A DNA stretch of 64,000 nucleotides. It comes from Dromiciops gliroides. Its lineage: Eukaryota > Chordata > Mammalia > Microbiotheria > Microbiotheriidae. The stretch covers positions 468,518,617 to 468,582,616 of the forward strand of contig NC_057864.1 in the NCBI RefSeq assembly GCF_019393635.1, in the 5' to 3' direction. The position numbers and the translations under genes were made by a program. Position 1 is the first letter of the stretch. Every line of letters begins with the position of its first letter. Positions 32,940 to 44,696 of this stretch are shown piece by piece. The notes below the pieces were generated by a model that saw only the letters and a list, made by a program, of their open reading frames with translations, ran no database searches and was not told the origin of the DNA.

Positions 32940-33545
32940 ATGATTGCACCCTCTTGCACACAAATCCAATTAGAATAAAATAATATTTTATTTGGGCACT
33001 AGAGAAAGGAAACCAAGAGAAAAGTCCTTAGACTTCTCATGGGAAGAAAGCATGGCACAGAGACGTGGTTCTCTGATATCTGAATCCTCAAGCAGGAGAT
33101 AGGCAAATGCTTTTATAGAGGACTGATGGTGGTCCGATGGGGTGATCATCTGACTGTGGACAGTTCCCTTATTGGAGGTGATCCCCCATTGGTGGTGGCT
33201 GGGGGAAGTTGGGTGAGAGGAGGCTCTGATCCCTCCAGCCATCTCCATCCCTGTCAGGCCACAAGGGCAGCAGCCATGCCCAGTGGGCCTATCTCTCTTG
33301 CTTCAAGGTGTGTCTCAAGGAGAAGACCCCGAGTCAGCTGGCTGGCTTAAACTTTTTTTTTTTTTTTAGTGAGGCAATTGGGGTTAAGTGACTTGCCCAG
33401 GGTCACACAGCTAGTAAGTGTTAAGTGTCTGAGGCCGGATTTGAACTCAGTTACTCCTGACTCCAGGGCCAGTGCTCTATCCACTGCGCAGTCTAGCTGC
33501 CCCTGGGTTAAACTTTAATAGCCCAAACCCTGTAATGCAAATGAA
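32940..33545 (-). repeat. Solo-LTR-like element, interrupted by a SINE
   Basis: Read on the - strand the order is a pyrimidine-rich upstream region, a TATA box CTCTATAAAAGC (near 33112-33123), about 115 bases of leader, then CCCAAATAAAATATTATTTT as poly(A) signal region near 32980. This is the layout of a retroviral LTR. No coding remnants flank it, so it is best read as a solitary LTR. A SINE at 33356-33505 splits its upstream part. Confidence 0.6.
33356..33505 (-). repeat. tRNA-derived marsupial SINE
   Basis: Antisense copy flanked by TTAAACTTT at 33347-33355 and 33508-33516. Confidence 0.9.
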
Positions 33546-34275
33546 ACCAATCTTTTTGAAATAAAGGTGAAATTTTTCTTCCCATTCAAGTTTGTGGATC
33601 CATTGAAATCTATCCTCAGAGCCCTGGGGGGATCTGCAGATCCTGGGCTAAGAACTAACTCCTGGGCTTGCTGGCACTGAGATTCTGCCATCCTCTAGCA
33701 CCATCTGCCAGTGAGTAGGCACTTATTAAATGCCTATTGTGTACTAGGCATCACAAAGCAAAGCAAAAATAGCTCCTGCCTACCCTCAAGGAGCTGACAG
33801 TCTCATACTGACTAAAGCCTAATGGTGGATGGATTTAACTCTATACTAGTTGGACCCATGGCTAATTAATAATAAATAAGGGCTAATTAACCCATGATTA
33901 ACTCATGGTTAATTGGATATATTTTGTTTTAAGCTTTTTTTGGCTTCTTGGGGGCTTTGTGGTGTAGTGTGTAGAGAGCTAGATTTAGTATCAGGAAGAC
34001 TGAGATTCAAATTCTGCCTTTGATGAGTATCCGTTGTGTGTGACTGTGGGCAAACCACTTCATGTCTCTGAATCTCAGTTTCTGCATCTGTAAATTGGGA
34101 ATAATAATATCCTCACAAGATCATTTGAGTTTACGATGCATGTAAAATGTTTTGCAAGCTTTAAGATGCTGTCGATAGAAATGTCAGCTGTTTTCATTTT
34201 ATTTTATGTACCTATTCTGGATATTTTTGTTATTTATTATTCATAATTATTATCATTTATTAATAATTTGTTGTT
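33546..34275. repeat. Dispersed repeat fragments
   Basis: 33545-33655 (AAGTTTGTGGATCCATTGAA) has relatives near 63.06 kb. 33710-33830 is an old LINE-associated piece (TAAATGCCTATTGTGTACTA). A sense MIR lies at 33955-34190, and AT-rich sequence with a GTT run to 34285. Confidence 0.45.
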
Positions 34276-34944
34276 GTTGTTGTTAGTTGGCTTAATGGCG
34301 GACTAGCCGGCTTCAAAGATGCTGGTCACCTCAGGGACTGCTATTCTCTAGCACTGATGGCTATCACTCTGTCAAGAGCACTCACCCTTCCTGAGCCACA
34401 GGGACCTAATCGTCATGAGGAGAAGCACCTCAGATTCTTTCTTCTGAACCTCTTCGGTTCAAGATTTTTCCATGAGGAAAGTGGGGGCAGTGTGTCCACA
34501 AGCATCCCTGTCCAGAACCAACCTTTCTCCTTCTTCAGATGAGAGTCTGATGAGCTCCCAGACGAGCAGCATCTGTCTGGGCACGTGTGTTTACTAACAG
34601 AGTCGGTCACAAACAGGACCTGGGTGCAGCCGGGATCTCGCTGCAGGCTAACAGTTAGTGGTTTGTAAAGAGAGCCTTTTGGAGACAAGCAGAATATTTA
34701 CCATACCCGGGACCAGCCCAGCCCCTGGGTCTTATGATTAATTGAAGGATGGCTACCATAGAGGGAAGATTCACCCTCAAAGGCAACACAAACAAGAACC
34801 AAGCATTATGGGGGCTGGGGGAAGGGCAGGGGTGGAGAGTGGGGCAAAGGGGCACCCAGTGGTGAGAACTTGTGACAAGAGGCTTCTTCCTGCTCCTCCT
34901 GGCTGTTAACCTTGATGACATTTGTATATGTTTTGCATGGGCTC

Positions 34945-34945
<1 letters not shown>
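34276..34945. other. Repeat-poor intron island
   Basis: No repeat family is recognised from about 34290 to 34940. Sequence complexity is high and GC content moderate. It could hold regulatory sites, but I can support none individually. Confidence 0.3.
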
Positions 34946-34948
<3 letters not shown>

Positions 34949-34987
<39 letters not shown>

Positions 34988-34992
34988 CGCAG
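34949..34992. repeat. TG microsatellite running into CG alternation
   Basis: A TG repeat of about 15 units is followed directly by GCGCGCGCGCGC. Alternating purine-pyrimidine of this kind is the classic Z-DNA-prone pattern. Confidence 0.95.
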
Positions 34993-35216
34993 GCGTGCAC
35001 TCTCATGTGTCCCTTGAGGGGAGGGGTGGGTGTCACTTTTTGTCTTTGTGTCCCCTGTGCTTGGGGGACTGTGCTTGGACCCTTATAAATAAATGTTCAC
35101 TAGGTAGAGAATGGTGAGGAGGTTTCCCCTTTAAGTGTTGTCTTTCCTGTTATCATGTAGGTTCTTTGAAGCCGAGGACTATTTTGCCCCAATTCTTAGC
35201 ATCACACCCGGCACAT

Positions 35217-35635
35217 TTGTCGTTCATTCATTGCAGTCATGAACAACTCTTTGTGACCCCATTTGGGGTTTTCTTGGCAAAGATCCTGGAGCGGTTTTGC
35301 CATTTCCTTCTTTTTTTGTTGTTTTTTTGAGGGGCAATTGGGGTTAAGTGACTTGCCCAGGGTCACACAGCTAGTAAGTGTTAAGTGTCTCAGGCTGGAT
35401 TTGAACTCAGGTCCTCCTGAATCCAGGGCCGGTGCTCTATCCACTGCGCCATCTAGCTGCCCCCATTGCCATTTCCTTCTCCAGCTCATGGGACAGATGA
35501 GGAAACTGAGGCAAAGAGGGTGAAGTGACTTGCCCAGGGTCACATAGCTTGTAAGTGTCTGAGGCCAGATTTGAACTCATGAAGATGAGTCTTCCTGACT
35601 CCAGGCCTGGTGCTCTATCACTGCCCTGCTTGGTA
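35217..35635 (-). repeat. Long CORE-SINE (MAR1-like) split by a younger SINE
   Basis: An antisense old element (GACCCCATTTGGGGTTTTCT at the tail, then GCCATTTCCTTCT) is interrupted at 35312-35465 and resumes with CCAGCTCATGGGACAGATGA. Related elements lie at 40.06, 44.7, 52.5 and 56.07 kb. Confidence 0.75.
35312..35465 (-). repeat. tRNA-derived marsupial SINE within the older CORE-SINE
   Basis: Full length, flanked by a perfect 15-bp duplication TTGCCATTTCCTTCT at 35297-35311 and 35466-35480. Host and guest share the GACTTGCCCAGGGTCACA core, which causes the repeated text. Confidence 0.95.
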
Positions 35636-37025
35636 CACAGTAAGAACTTCATAAATGCTCTCACTTCTTCCCTCCTCTCCCTCTTGTTCCCTTCTCCCAT
35701 TTTCCTTCCTTTCCTCTCTCTCTCTCTCCTGTCTGTCTATATATGTTTGCCTGGCTGGCACTGAGGTTTGGGATTGGAGAGTAACAGGACATGAGACTGG
35801 TCAGAGGGGGGTGCCCGCATGGCCATGGGTTTCCAAAGTCATCATCCAGCAATATTCCTTGTTAATCAGAATGACCAGCATTCAGGGGCTTTGGTTTGAT
35901 TGAAGGTTATGGAGAGCCCTCATTTTCATTGATGGTGTCTCTAAAACATCAGTGGCCACTGCCTAAATCCACCCCAGTGAAAACCTTGAAAGGCAGGTCA
36001 GCGTTCAGAATATCAGTAGCATTCAGATCTCTCTGAGGGGCTGGATTTGGATCACCCTCCAATGGGCCCCAGACGTTGTTTTCAAACCAGTCCCTTGTTG
36101 GTCACTTGTTTTCTCATCATTGATTTCTTTCCTCTGGGAGGCAGAGGACAGCAAAACTTCTGTGGGCTTTGACCATCATTCGGAATCAGGATTTGGCTTG
36201 AGACAGTTAATAGCCACTGTAGGTTTCTAAGATGAGGGCTGTTTGGGTAGTCTCTGAAGGGAGAGGCAGGAGGCAGGGAGGTTGGGGAAAGTGGTTGTTA
36301 TTGTAATCCAGTGGCAGCAGGGTGGGGCTATAGGGAAATGGGGCAGAAGATGCTGAATCCCCAGGGAAGGATAGGCAGGATGGTGTGATAGGGGTGGGGA
36401 GCCGCAGGGGGCAACGAGGAAGAGAGCGCCAAAGACCACCAAGGAGGCAGCAGTGCCATTGATAGAAAGCTGGGAGAGGATCCGAGTCCCTTGGGTTTGG
36501 GACAAGTGTCAGGGATTACCAAGGGTCTCTGAAGATTCTGAGAAATCTGAAATTGGAAAGTGGGAGGAAGAGAGGCCAGTTTTTTATTTTTGTTTGTATG
36601 TATGTATGTATGTACGTATGTACGTATGCATGGATGGATGGGTGGGTGGATATAATTAAAACTTTATGAGTGGATGAAGTCACCAGGAAAATAGTTTTAG
36701 AGCTAGAAGGGAAAGGAAAAAAATCTGAGTCCCACCTTTGCCATTTACTAGCTGAGTGATATTGGGTTAGCCTCAGTTTCCTCATTTTTTAAATGAGAAG
36801 GTTTGACCACAAAAGTCTCCTCTCTGTCTAGATCAGAGATCCCAAGATCATGGAGATGAAGTCTACATAAGGGCTAGAACCCAGATATCCTGTGTTCCCT
36901 CCACTTTTCCATCCCCATTGGCCTCTCATTATGCTCAAGGCATTATGTTAGTTCTGAGGGGACAAAACCCCCGTTTCTGAAATTCTGCCCATGCCTCGGG
37001 GAGGACGAGTTCTTTCAGTTTGAGC
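35636..37025. other. Intron segment, mostly single-copy
   Basis: 35640-35760 is pyrimidine-rich with a TC run. 35860-36590 shows no repeat. 36596-36655 is a TATG/GGAT microsatellite. Sense MIR pieces lie at about 36720-36930. No gene recognised. Confidence 0.35.
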
Positions 37026-37074
37026 TTGGGGAGAGGTTTGGCCACCATGGCTGACCCCTGGCAGGATAGCAAGT
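37026..37074 (+). other. Probable source segment of the 49-bp inverted insertion
   Basis: This 49-base stretch (from TTGGGGAGAGGTTTGGCC to GGATAGCAAGT) reappears perfectly in reverse complement at 38812-38860 inside a TA array. Confidence 0.85.
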
Positions 37075-38169
37075 GGGAGTGTGGACCCCACCTCTAGTCA
37101 GAGCTGGCCCCAGCAGGTCAGAAGACTGTGAGCTCAGAGCGAGCTCCCTGCTTGTCCTCATTTGGTTCAAGAAAGGGGATGGCAGCCCCGATGATGCAAT
37201 GCAGGCAATTGACAGATCCATGTTGACAGCCTAGGATGACCCACAGGAAGGGTACGAGGGGAGCAGATGTCCTTGGTACACGGTCAGTCACAGCGTGGGC
37301 AGAGGCCAGGCTCAGCCAGTTGGAAGTCGGGTGCTGAGCTTCTGGTGAATATTTCAAATCAAGTGAAAGTGATGTTGCCTGTCCTTGAAGATCATCATGT
37401 TGTGCCCAGTTCATCACATGCTTTCTTTGTCTCTGTGTCCTCATTCACTCTGTGTAAGGACATCTTTATGCCTTAGAGAGAGAGCGAGCACTGTTCCCCA
37501 GGCCCCCCTGTTTACACAGACTTCATCAGCATGGTCACAAAATCGTAGATGTAGATTGGGCCTGGGTGGGGGCTTGGCCGACCACTGAGTCTAACAATCC
37601 TATTTTTCAGAAGAGCAAATTGAGACTAACCCAAAGTCATACAGCTTGTAAATGACAAAGCTAGAATTAGAAGCCAGGTGTTCTGATACGAATCCAGAAC
37701 TCTTTCTACAGAAGATCATAAACCTAGAGTTGGAAAAGAGCTCAGAGGCCACCCTAGCCAATCCCCATATTTTACAGCAAAGGAAACTGAGGCCCAGGGA
37801 CCTGAAGTGATTTGCCCAAAACCACACAGTTAATAAGTCTCAGTGGTGGGATTTGAACCTAGTTCTCTCGAGATTCCAAGTCCAAGCTGCCTCTCGTACA
37901 TCATCAGAAATTGTCATTATATTTCTCGGGCTTTCTTGATGCTGTGCAGGTCTTGGAAACCCTTGGGGGGCAGTTTCTGAAGTGTTTATTTTCCTGAGGG
38001 AAATAGCAGTGTGGTGAAGTGGGTGGTAAATAGTCTTTGTAGTCAAGAAGACCTGAGTTCAGATCCTGCTTCTGACACATCTTGGCAGTGCAACCCTCAG
38101 CAGCTCACTTGAGCAGGGCTTTAGGCAATTCTCTAAGGCTCTGAGTTAGAAAAGAATTGCCCCTGGAGA
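37075..38169. repeat. Single-copy DNA followed by antisense MIR fragments
   Basis: 37075-37540 is unassigned. Antisense MIR fragments lie at about 37590-37700 and 37735-37880 (GGAAACTGAGGCCCAGGGAC). A sense MIR-like piece lies at 38000-38160. Confidence 0.4.
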
Positions 38170-38765
38170 GCAATTTAGAATTATGCCCAAAGGGCGATAA
38201 AGCTGTCCATACCCTTTGACCCAGCAATACCACTTTTGGGTCTTTTGCCCAAAGAAATCATGGAAAGGGGGAAAGGGACCCACATGTACAAAAATATTTA
38301 TAGCTGCTCTTTACGTGGTAGCAAGGAATTGGAAGTTGAGGGGACGCCCATCAATTGGGGAATGGCTGGACAAGTTATGGTGTATGAATACAATGGAATC
38401 CTATTGTGCTGTAAGAAATGATGAGCAGGAGGAGTTCAGAGAAACCTGGAGGGTCTTGTGTGAGCTGATGATGAGTGAGATGAGCAGAACCAGAAGAACA
38501 TTGTACACAGTATCATCAACATTGAGTGTTGATCTACTGTGATGGACTAGATTCTTCTCACCAATGCAATGGTACAGAAGAGTTCCAGGGAACTCATGAT
38601 GGAAGAGGATCTCCAAATCCAGGGGGAAAAAAAGAACTGTGGAGTAGATGCTGAATGAACCATACTATTTCTTTTGGTTTTGGTGCTGATGTTTTTCTAT
38701 TTTGAGGTTTTTCATCATTGCTCTGATTTTTCTCTTATAACATGACTAATGCAGAAATAGGATTA

Positions 38766-38813
<48 letters not shown>

Positions 38814-38859
38814 TTGCTATCCTGCCAGGGGTCAGCCATGGTGGCCAAACCTCTCCCCA

Positions 38860-38916
<57 letters not shown>

Positions 38917-39062
38917 CTATATCAGATTACCTGCTGTCTAGGGGAGGGGGGAGGGAGGAGAGGGAGGGAGAAAAATCTGAAGTTGGAAAGCTTGTATAAA
39001 CAAAAGTTGAGAACTATCTTTACATGTAACGGGAAAAAAAATCAAATACTTTATTAATTAAA
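38170..39062 (+). repeat. L1-type 3' region with a TA microsatellite
   Basis: Sense L1-type 3' sequence (CCCTTTGACCCAGCAATACC, then ATCAATTGGGGAATGGCTGG and CAGAACCAGAAGAACATTGT). It runs through a TA array split by a 49-bp insert, then resumes with GGGAGGGGGGAGGGAGGAGA and an A-rich tail at about 39040-39062. It is the best preserved L1-type end in the window. Short open frames remain but no ORF2 domain. Confidence 0.8.
38768..38912. repeat. TA microsatellite split in two by foreign sequence
   Basis: Two TA arrays (about 38770-38811 and 38865-38912), each preceded by AATGTG, surround the 49-bp insert at 38812-38860. Confidence 0.95.
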
Positions 39063-40061
39063 AAAAAAGAAAAGAATTGCCCACTTACACCTTGGGGAGG
39101 TAGTTCCCCGCACTAAGGCTATCACCGAGCTGAACCATTTTCTTTTTTGGTGGGAAGGGGGCAGAGCAGAGGCTGACCACACTTTGGGTTACAGGACCAA
39201 AGCTGCTGAGCCAGTCTCTTGGCCAGAGACTTCAACACAAAATGGGGCAGCAGCTCTGAGGGCCCACATCACTGGGGCAGTTTCTCATGCTCTCACAGGC
39301 ACATCCCAAACATATTCCAGTGGGCCGGTAGGAAAGGCCCCCTAAATAGAGGGGGGAATCTTGCACCTGGCACAAGATAAATTTCTCCCGCCCCATCCCA
39401 TCCAGAATTCTGCTCTGACCATCGAGTCGTATGACTTAAGCCTGAATTGAACTTTTTAAACATTAGTTAACACGCTTAGCATTTTTATCTGTGACTTGCA
39501 TAAAGATATGGGTAGCGTGCCCATCGTGTCTGCAGATCACCCAGCTGGGCAGGATAGCCACAAGGCTGGGCGACTGAGGCAGGATCTGAAAGGACCTTGA
39601 CCAGCATCACCAGCATTGGACTGAATCTGAGAAGGTGGAATTCAGTGGGGATAGATGCAAAGTCTTACGCTTGGGCTCAGAAATCTCATTTCTAAAGATC
39701 TAACTAAGAGTTTGAGTGCATTGCAGACTCAATGTGAGACAGCAGGGTGATGCAGCAAGCTGTGACGGTGAAGGCGAACTTCCAGGAACAAGTTTAGACT
39801 CTGCCTTGGTCAGACTGAACCCCGGGGACTGGAACTATCCAGTGACAGGCAGCAAGGATGGTGAGAGGCCTTGGCTTCATCTCTTATGGGGCGTTGCTTT
39901 CAGAGAAGAGACTTGAAGGGCGGCAGAGAGTCTTGTAGAAGAGGGATGAGCCTTGAGAAGGCAGAACCAGGAACAATGGGTGGAAGTTACTAGGTGGGAT
40001 ATGAGGGGAAACCTTCCCAACAACTGGCACCATCCAGAAGTAAGGAGGTAGATTCCCCTAT
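39063..40061. other. Unassigned intron sequence with an old LINE-like remnant
   Basis: 39070-39560 has no recognised repeat. 39570-40055 (GGTGGAATTCAGTGGGGATA ... AACAATGGGTGGAAGTTACT ... GGAAACCTTCCCAACAACTG) resembles an ancient non-LTR retroelement tail of a family I cannot name with certainty. Confidence 0.35.
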
Positions 40062-40316
40062 GGGCAGCTAGATGGAGCCATAGTGCATAGAGCACTGGGG
40101 CTTAAGTCAAGAAGACCTGAGTTCAAATCCAGCCTCAGACACTTACTAGCTGTGTGACCCTGGGCAAGTCACTTCACCCTGTTTGCCTCAGTTTCCTCAT
40201 CCATAAGGTGAGCTGGAGGAGGAAATGGCAAACCACTCCAGTATCTTTGCTAAGAAAACCCCAAATAGGGTTATGAAGAGTAGGACACAATTGAAAATGA
40301 CTGAAGCAGAACAACA
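40062..40316 (+). repeat. Long CORE-SINE (MAR1-like), near complete
   Basis: SINE-type head (GGGCAGCTAGATGGAGCCAT) and core, followed by a longer tail (TTTGCTAAGAAAACCCCAAA, ACACAATTGAAAATGACTGA, AGCAGAACAACAA). It is about 255 bp, against about 145 for the common SINE. Confidence 0.8.
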
Positions 40317-42030
40317 AAGATCCTCCTGGGAGGCTGTCAGGCAGAAGCTGGATGGCGACCGTGGGGTTCTAATATGGCTTAGACTAGAGAGCATTGAAGG
40401 TTCCTCCTGACCCCGAGTCTGAGAAGCAGGAAATCCAGTTTCCACCAGAAGTATGAGAATGCCTTGGTCCCGAGCAGGCTCTGAAAACTGGGAAACTTTG
40501 TGGCCTGAAGTCTTTTCAGGTTAAACCCCGGGCAAGGACTTTGAAGTAGGCTCGGCCTTGGTCCTCTGCCATTGGCTGTAAAACGGCCGACTGTTTTTCT
40601 TCACTTGAGGTTATGAGAATAAACGGAAATCATTCCAAGCCAGCTTGCTTTGAGAGGCAGTTCACAGGGGCAAGTGGGTGGAGAGCTGAGTGCACCGGCT
40701 GGCTTGGGCACCGCATCAGTGGGTCACCTTGGGCAAGTCACCGCCTTTCTCTGGACTTCAGCGGGCTTCCCTTGTGGAATGAGGCCGAGGGGAGGCTGTT
40801 CTCTCTGGAGCGCCTCTTAGCTTTGGCATTCTGGGAGTTGGAGAAGACTAGCACCCAGATCCAGAATGAGCGTTTTTTCATGCTCCCCCTCCCCAGTACC
40901 ATTAGCTGGAGCAACAGTCGTGAAGCACAGCCTTAGATCAACCTTTTTCTTAAAGACTGATTCCGTTGTCAGTGGGGTGGGGGGAGGAAAAGAGGGAGGA
41001 AGACAGGAAGACAGAGGCAGAGACAGAGATACTCCTAACATCCTCGATGGTGGCCATCCAGTCTTTGCTCGGGGACCTAGGATGCACCCGCCTCCCAAGG
41101 CAACCCTTTTGGCTCTTGCAGAGACACACAACCCTTCTCACAGTAGCAGCAGGAGATTGTCCTCAGGGTGGTTCCTGCAGTGAACTTCTTCATCCCCGAC
41201 CATTGGGTTGTTTGTCTTTTGAGTGCAATGTCCACTGGGTTGTTTCTGCCCTCCCTGGGCCTGCCCTGCTCGTGGGGAAAGCAGCGGATGGGCCCTCCCC
41301 AGGCACCTGGAGCACGTTCAGAAGGCTCGCCGCATGGGTGAGGGATCACTGCGTAAGGCGATACTGCCCTTGGGCCTGTCCACCTCCAAGGCCAGTGACC
41401 TGCCAAGCAGGCGTCTGGCCTCCTCTGTGTTTCTCCCACTGCCTCTTCCTGCTGTGTCTCTCTTGGACCATCGGGATTGAATGAAGAAAAATAAAAGGGA
41501 AGAACTAAAAATAAAAAACTCCCCACAAACAGATACAGCATGTGCTCTCACAGAGGGACCCTGCTGAGCCTGGCTCGCTCCCACTACCTTTGAATTGATG
41601 ACCCGGGTGTAGAGACGAGGGTGTAAACACAACGAGCTGTGTTTGGCTTGAGCTGTGTTGAAAATGCAGGGAACAGAATGATGGGCAGCATGGGACCAGT
41701 GATAGAGAGGGGCGTGGCTGATGTGGGGACAAACTGAGCCTGGCCGGGAATGCCAAGAGCCAATGGAGGGAGGCATGCCCAGGGGCCGGCTAAACTCTGC
41801 TCCTCAGGGCCCTGCTTCAGAGAACATCCTGTGGTCCCCTAACCATCGGGCTCTCTGACAAGGCTGTAAAAATAGAAGTCTTTCTCGATAAAACATCTAC
41901 AGGAAACACTGAATTCAGTTATAGTCAGTGATGCTTTTATGCCCACTTAATGTGAGTAATATTACTAATATAGGAATAATCATTAGGATTATTAGTGATA
42001 ATATTCCTTGTTAATAATATTAATATTAGT
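40317..42030. other. Long repeat-poor intron segment
   Basis: Apart from a MIR-like remnant near 40700-40770 (CACCTTGGGCAAGTCACCGC), no repeats are obvious over about 1.6 kb. Several overlapping open frames up to 172 codons occur (for example 40966-41484, + strand), but none shows a recognisable domain and they compete with frames on the other strand. AT-rich text follows at 41935-42050. Confidence 0.35.
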
Positions 42031-42399
42031 GATGATGATGATAACACTGGCTAACATTTTTATAGTACTTATTGTGTATCAGGATAGATGCTATTAACTA
42101 GTTCATTCTACAGAGAAGGAAAGAGAGGCTGAGTAAAATGACTTGCTCAGGGTCACACAGCTGAAATCAAAGGTTGGCATTTTATCCTTCCTGGCTGGAT
42201 GGAGTGCTGGACTCCAATCAAGACTTAATCCTTTTAAAACTCCTCATTCACTATCCCACCTAGGACAGAGTCCCAGACTTGGAGAAGACCTGAGTTCAAA
42301 TCCTGCGCCAGACACCTATTAGCTGTGTGACCCTGAGCAAGTTACTCTCAGCCAACTCCCCAGGACTCTAATGGCTTTCTATTTCCTTTAAAAGTCAAC
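42031..42399. repeat. MIR fragments
   Basis: An antisense MIR lies at about 42040-42180 (GACTTGCTCAGGGTCACACA) and a sense MIR at about 42255-42395. Confidence 0.55.
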
Positions 42400-42563
42400 C
42401 CGGGGGCAGCTAGGTGGTGCAGTGGATAAAGCACTGGCCTTGGATTCAGGAGGACCCGAGTTCAAATCCAGCCTCAGACACTTGACACTTAACTAGCTGT
42501 GTGACCCTGGGCAAGTCACTTAACCTTCATTGCCCTGCAAAAAAATTAAAATAAAAACAAAAT
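42400..42563 (+). repeat. tRNA-derived marsupial SINE inside L2-like text
   Basis: Sense copy flanked by AAAAGTCAAC at 42390-42399 and 42564-42573. Confidence 0.93.
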
Positions 42564-44696
42564 AAAAGTCAACACAAACACCTTAGCTTGGTATTCAAAG
42601 TCCTCCACAATTTGGCTTCCACTTGCCTTTCCTGCCGTAGCTCTTCACACAGTCCTTAAGTAGAGGAGCCTCGACTTGGTATTTTAGTTGTTTGTTTGTC
42701 TCATCATTCCCCCACCCTCTTCGACCCTCAGCCTCCCACAGTTTCCTAATGGTCAGGGATGACTGTGTTCTTCAGCTTTTCTGTCATATATACACCTCTA
42801 CTTGAAGTGGTCTCCACTAGGTAATACTTAAAAGCCCCAACACCAGGGGGTCCTGGAGCCAAGCCTCCTGTTTAGTCTGAGAACTGGATTGGGTGTTGGT
42901 AGACCTGTATTCAAGTCCTACCTTTGAGGTCCTGAGCAAATCACCTGATGTCACTGGGTGTCAGTTTTCTCATCTGTAAAGTGGGAGGAACTGGACTCTC
43001 CACCAGACCTGTGTGGGATCCCTTTCCAGTTTTAAATCTGATTCTGCTCCTTGTTTGTTGAATCGATTGGATTGGATTGGATTGGATTTTGGTGTTTCCG
43101 CGGTTCCAGAGTTCTGGGTATTCCTAGCTGGACTTGGCACCAAACCTAGAGATCTGTGTTCTTGTCAAAGCCTCAGATCCCAGCCTGGCCATAGACCTGT
43201 GTTGTAGTGGGAGGGGCACCGGGATGCAGTGTCAGTTGGAGGGTCAGGGTGCAAGTTCCCAGCTAATGCCGTCTGCTTTTCTGAGTGATTATGAACCAAG
43301 AGGCTTCCTCTTCTGGAAAACGAAAGGGTGAAAAAACCTTTCAGGTCCCAGCCGGCTCTAATCCTGTGCATCACAGCCCCAGATTGGTGGGGATGTGGTG
43401 GAATGGCTTTGGCCTCTGGCCTCCTGGCTATTTCTCGAACAAGACACTCCGACTCTGGGCTCTGGGCATTTTCTCTGGCCCTCTCCCATGCCTGGACCAT
43501 TATCCCTCCTCCACTCTGACTACTGACTTCCATGGCTTCCCTTAAATCCCAATCGAAATCCCTTCTTTGAGAAGCCTGTTAATTATTTCCTATTTATCCT
43601 GCAAATAGCTTGCTGTGTATATATTTATGTGCATGTTTTCTCCTCCAAGACACTGTAAGCTCCTGGAGGCCAGGCACTGTCTTTTGCCTTTTTAGCACAG
43701 TGCCTGGCACATAGTCAGTGCTTAATCAAAGTTCACCGATTGATTGACTGATTGATTGATAGGACCACATCCCTATAGCTAGACAGGCTTTGGAGGCCAT
43801 CTTTTCTAACCCCCTTGTTTTACAGATGAAGAAACTGATGCTCAGAGAGGTTGGGTTTTGTCCAAGGTAACCCAGGTGGGATCTGAACCTAGGCCCTCTG
43901 ATCTCAGAGCCACTGCTCTGACCCTTGTTCCACACTCCCTCCTAAACCAAGACCCAAAGCTCACATCCTTTTCTTCCTGGATCCATGAATCTTTCTTGGT
44001 CTGAGTCAGTGGGAGTCACAATTTCATTCTGAATACAGTGTTTCATCCTTGACCTTTACAGAAATCAAGAAAGACTTGTTTCTTCTGCCACTAGAAGTTG
44101 ACAGCGCCTCCCTAGGAAAATGTCCGTTATGTCTGGCACATTGTAGAGTGGACTTCTGGGAGCTCAGCACAGGAAACTTCTCTTGCTCCAGAGAAGCCCC
44201 GGTGCGCTGTACTTTGTGTTGGATTCTCTCTGCCCAGCCCTGGTGCTGGGTCAGAGGAGCTGGCCAAAACACAATCTTGGGACACCTCTGCTCCAGGGAC
44301 TTTCAAGGAACAGGCCTGTTATAAGTGAGCATCCCCTGCTGGGGACGCCATGAAGCCACCTCAGCTTCTTGGTAACAGTGCTAGCTCCGTGGCTTCTCAT
44401 TCCTTGCCTCCCTCTCCATGACACTATCAGGGGATGAACTTCTGAAGTCCCTTTTCTACCTGGCTATCAGGATTTTAGCACTATTCTTATTTTACAGGTG
44501 AGGAAACGGAAACCTTTGGAAATAAAGTGACTTGCCCAGGGTCACCAGTAGACAGTATCAGAGACAGGATTTGAACCCAGGATTTCTGCAAGCTGAGTCA
44601 GTGCTCTTTTTTGTCTCACATTGCCTTCAGGGATCAATTTATAGCAGAGGAAAATCCTAATCCAGGACCATGGAACTGTTTCTCTTGGGCATAATA
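42564..44696. repeat. L2 3' ends, MIR and single-copy patches
   Basis: L2-like coding remnants lie at about 42575-42670. A sense MIR is at 42870-43030. A GGATT pentanucleotide run is at 43064-43090. An L2 3' end, sense, covers about 43460-43745 and ends in GATTGATTGACTGATTGATT. An antisense MIR is at about 43775-43940. Repeat-poor sequence covers 43980-44430, and an antisense MIR about 44470-44625. Confidence 0.5.

Noticed and set aside
40966-41484. 172-codon + strand frame in intron 1
   Set aside because: No recognisable motif, and long frames also exist on the opposite strand. No splice or start context stands out.
42400-42563. tRNA gene-like heads in the SINEs
   Set aside because: The A/B-box-like text belongs to tRNA-derived SINEs. 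No cloverleaf with intact acceptor stem was seen.
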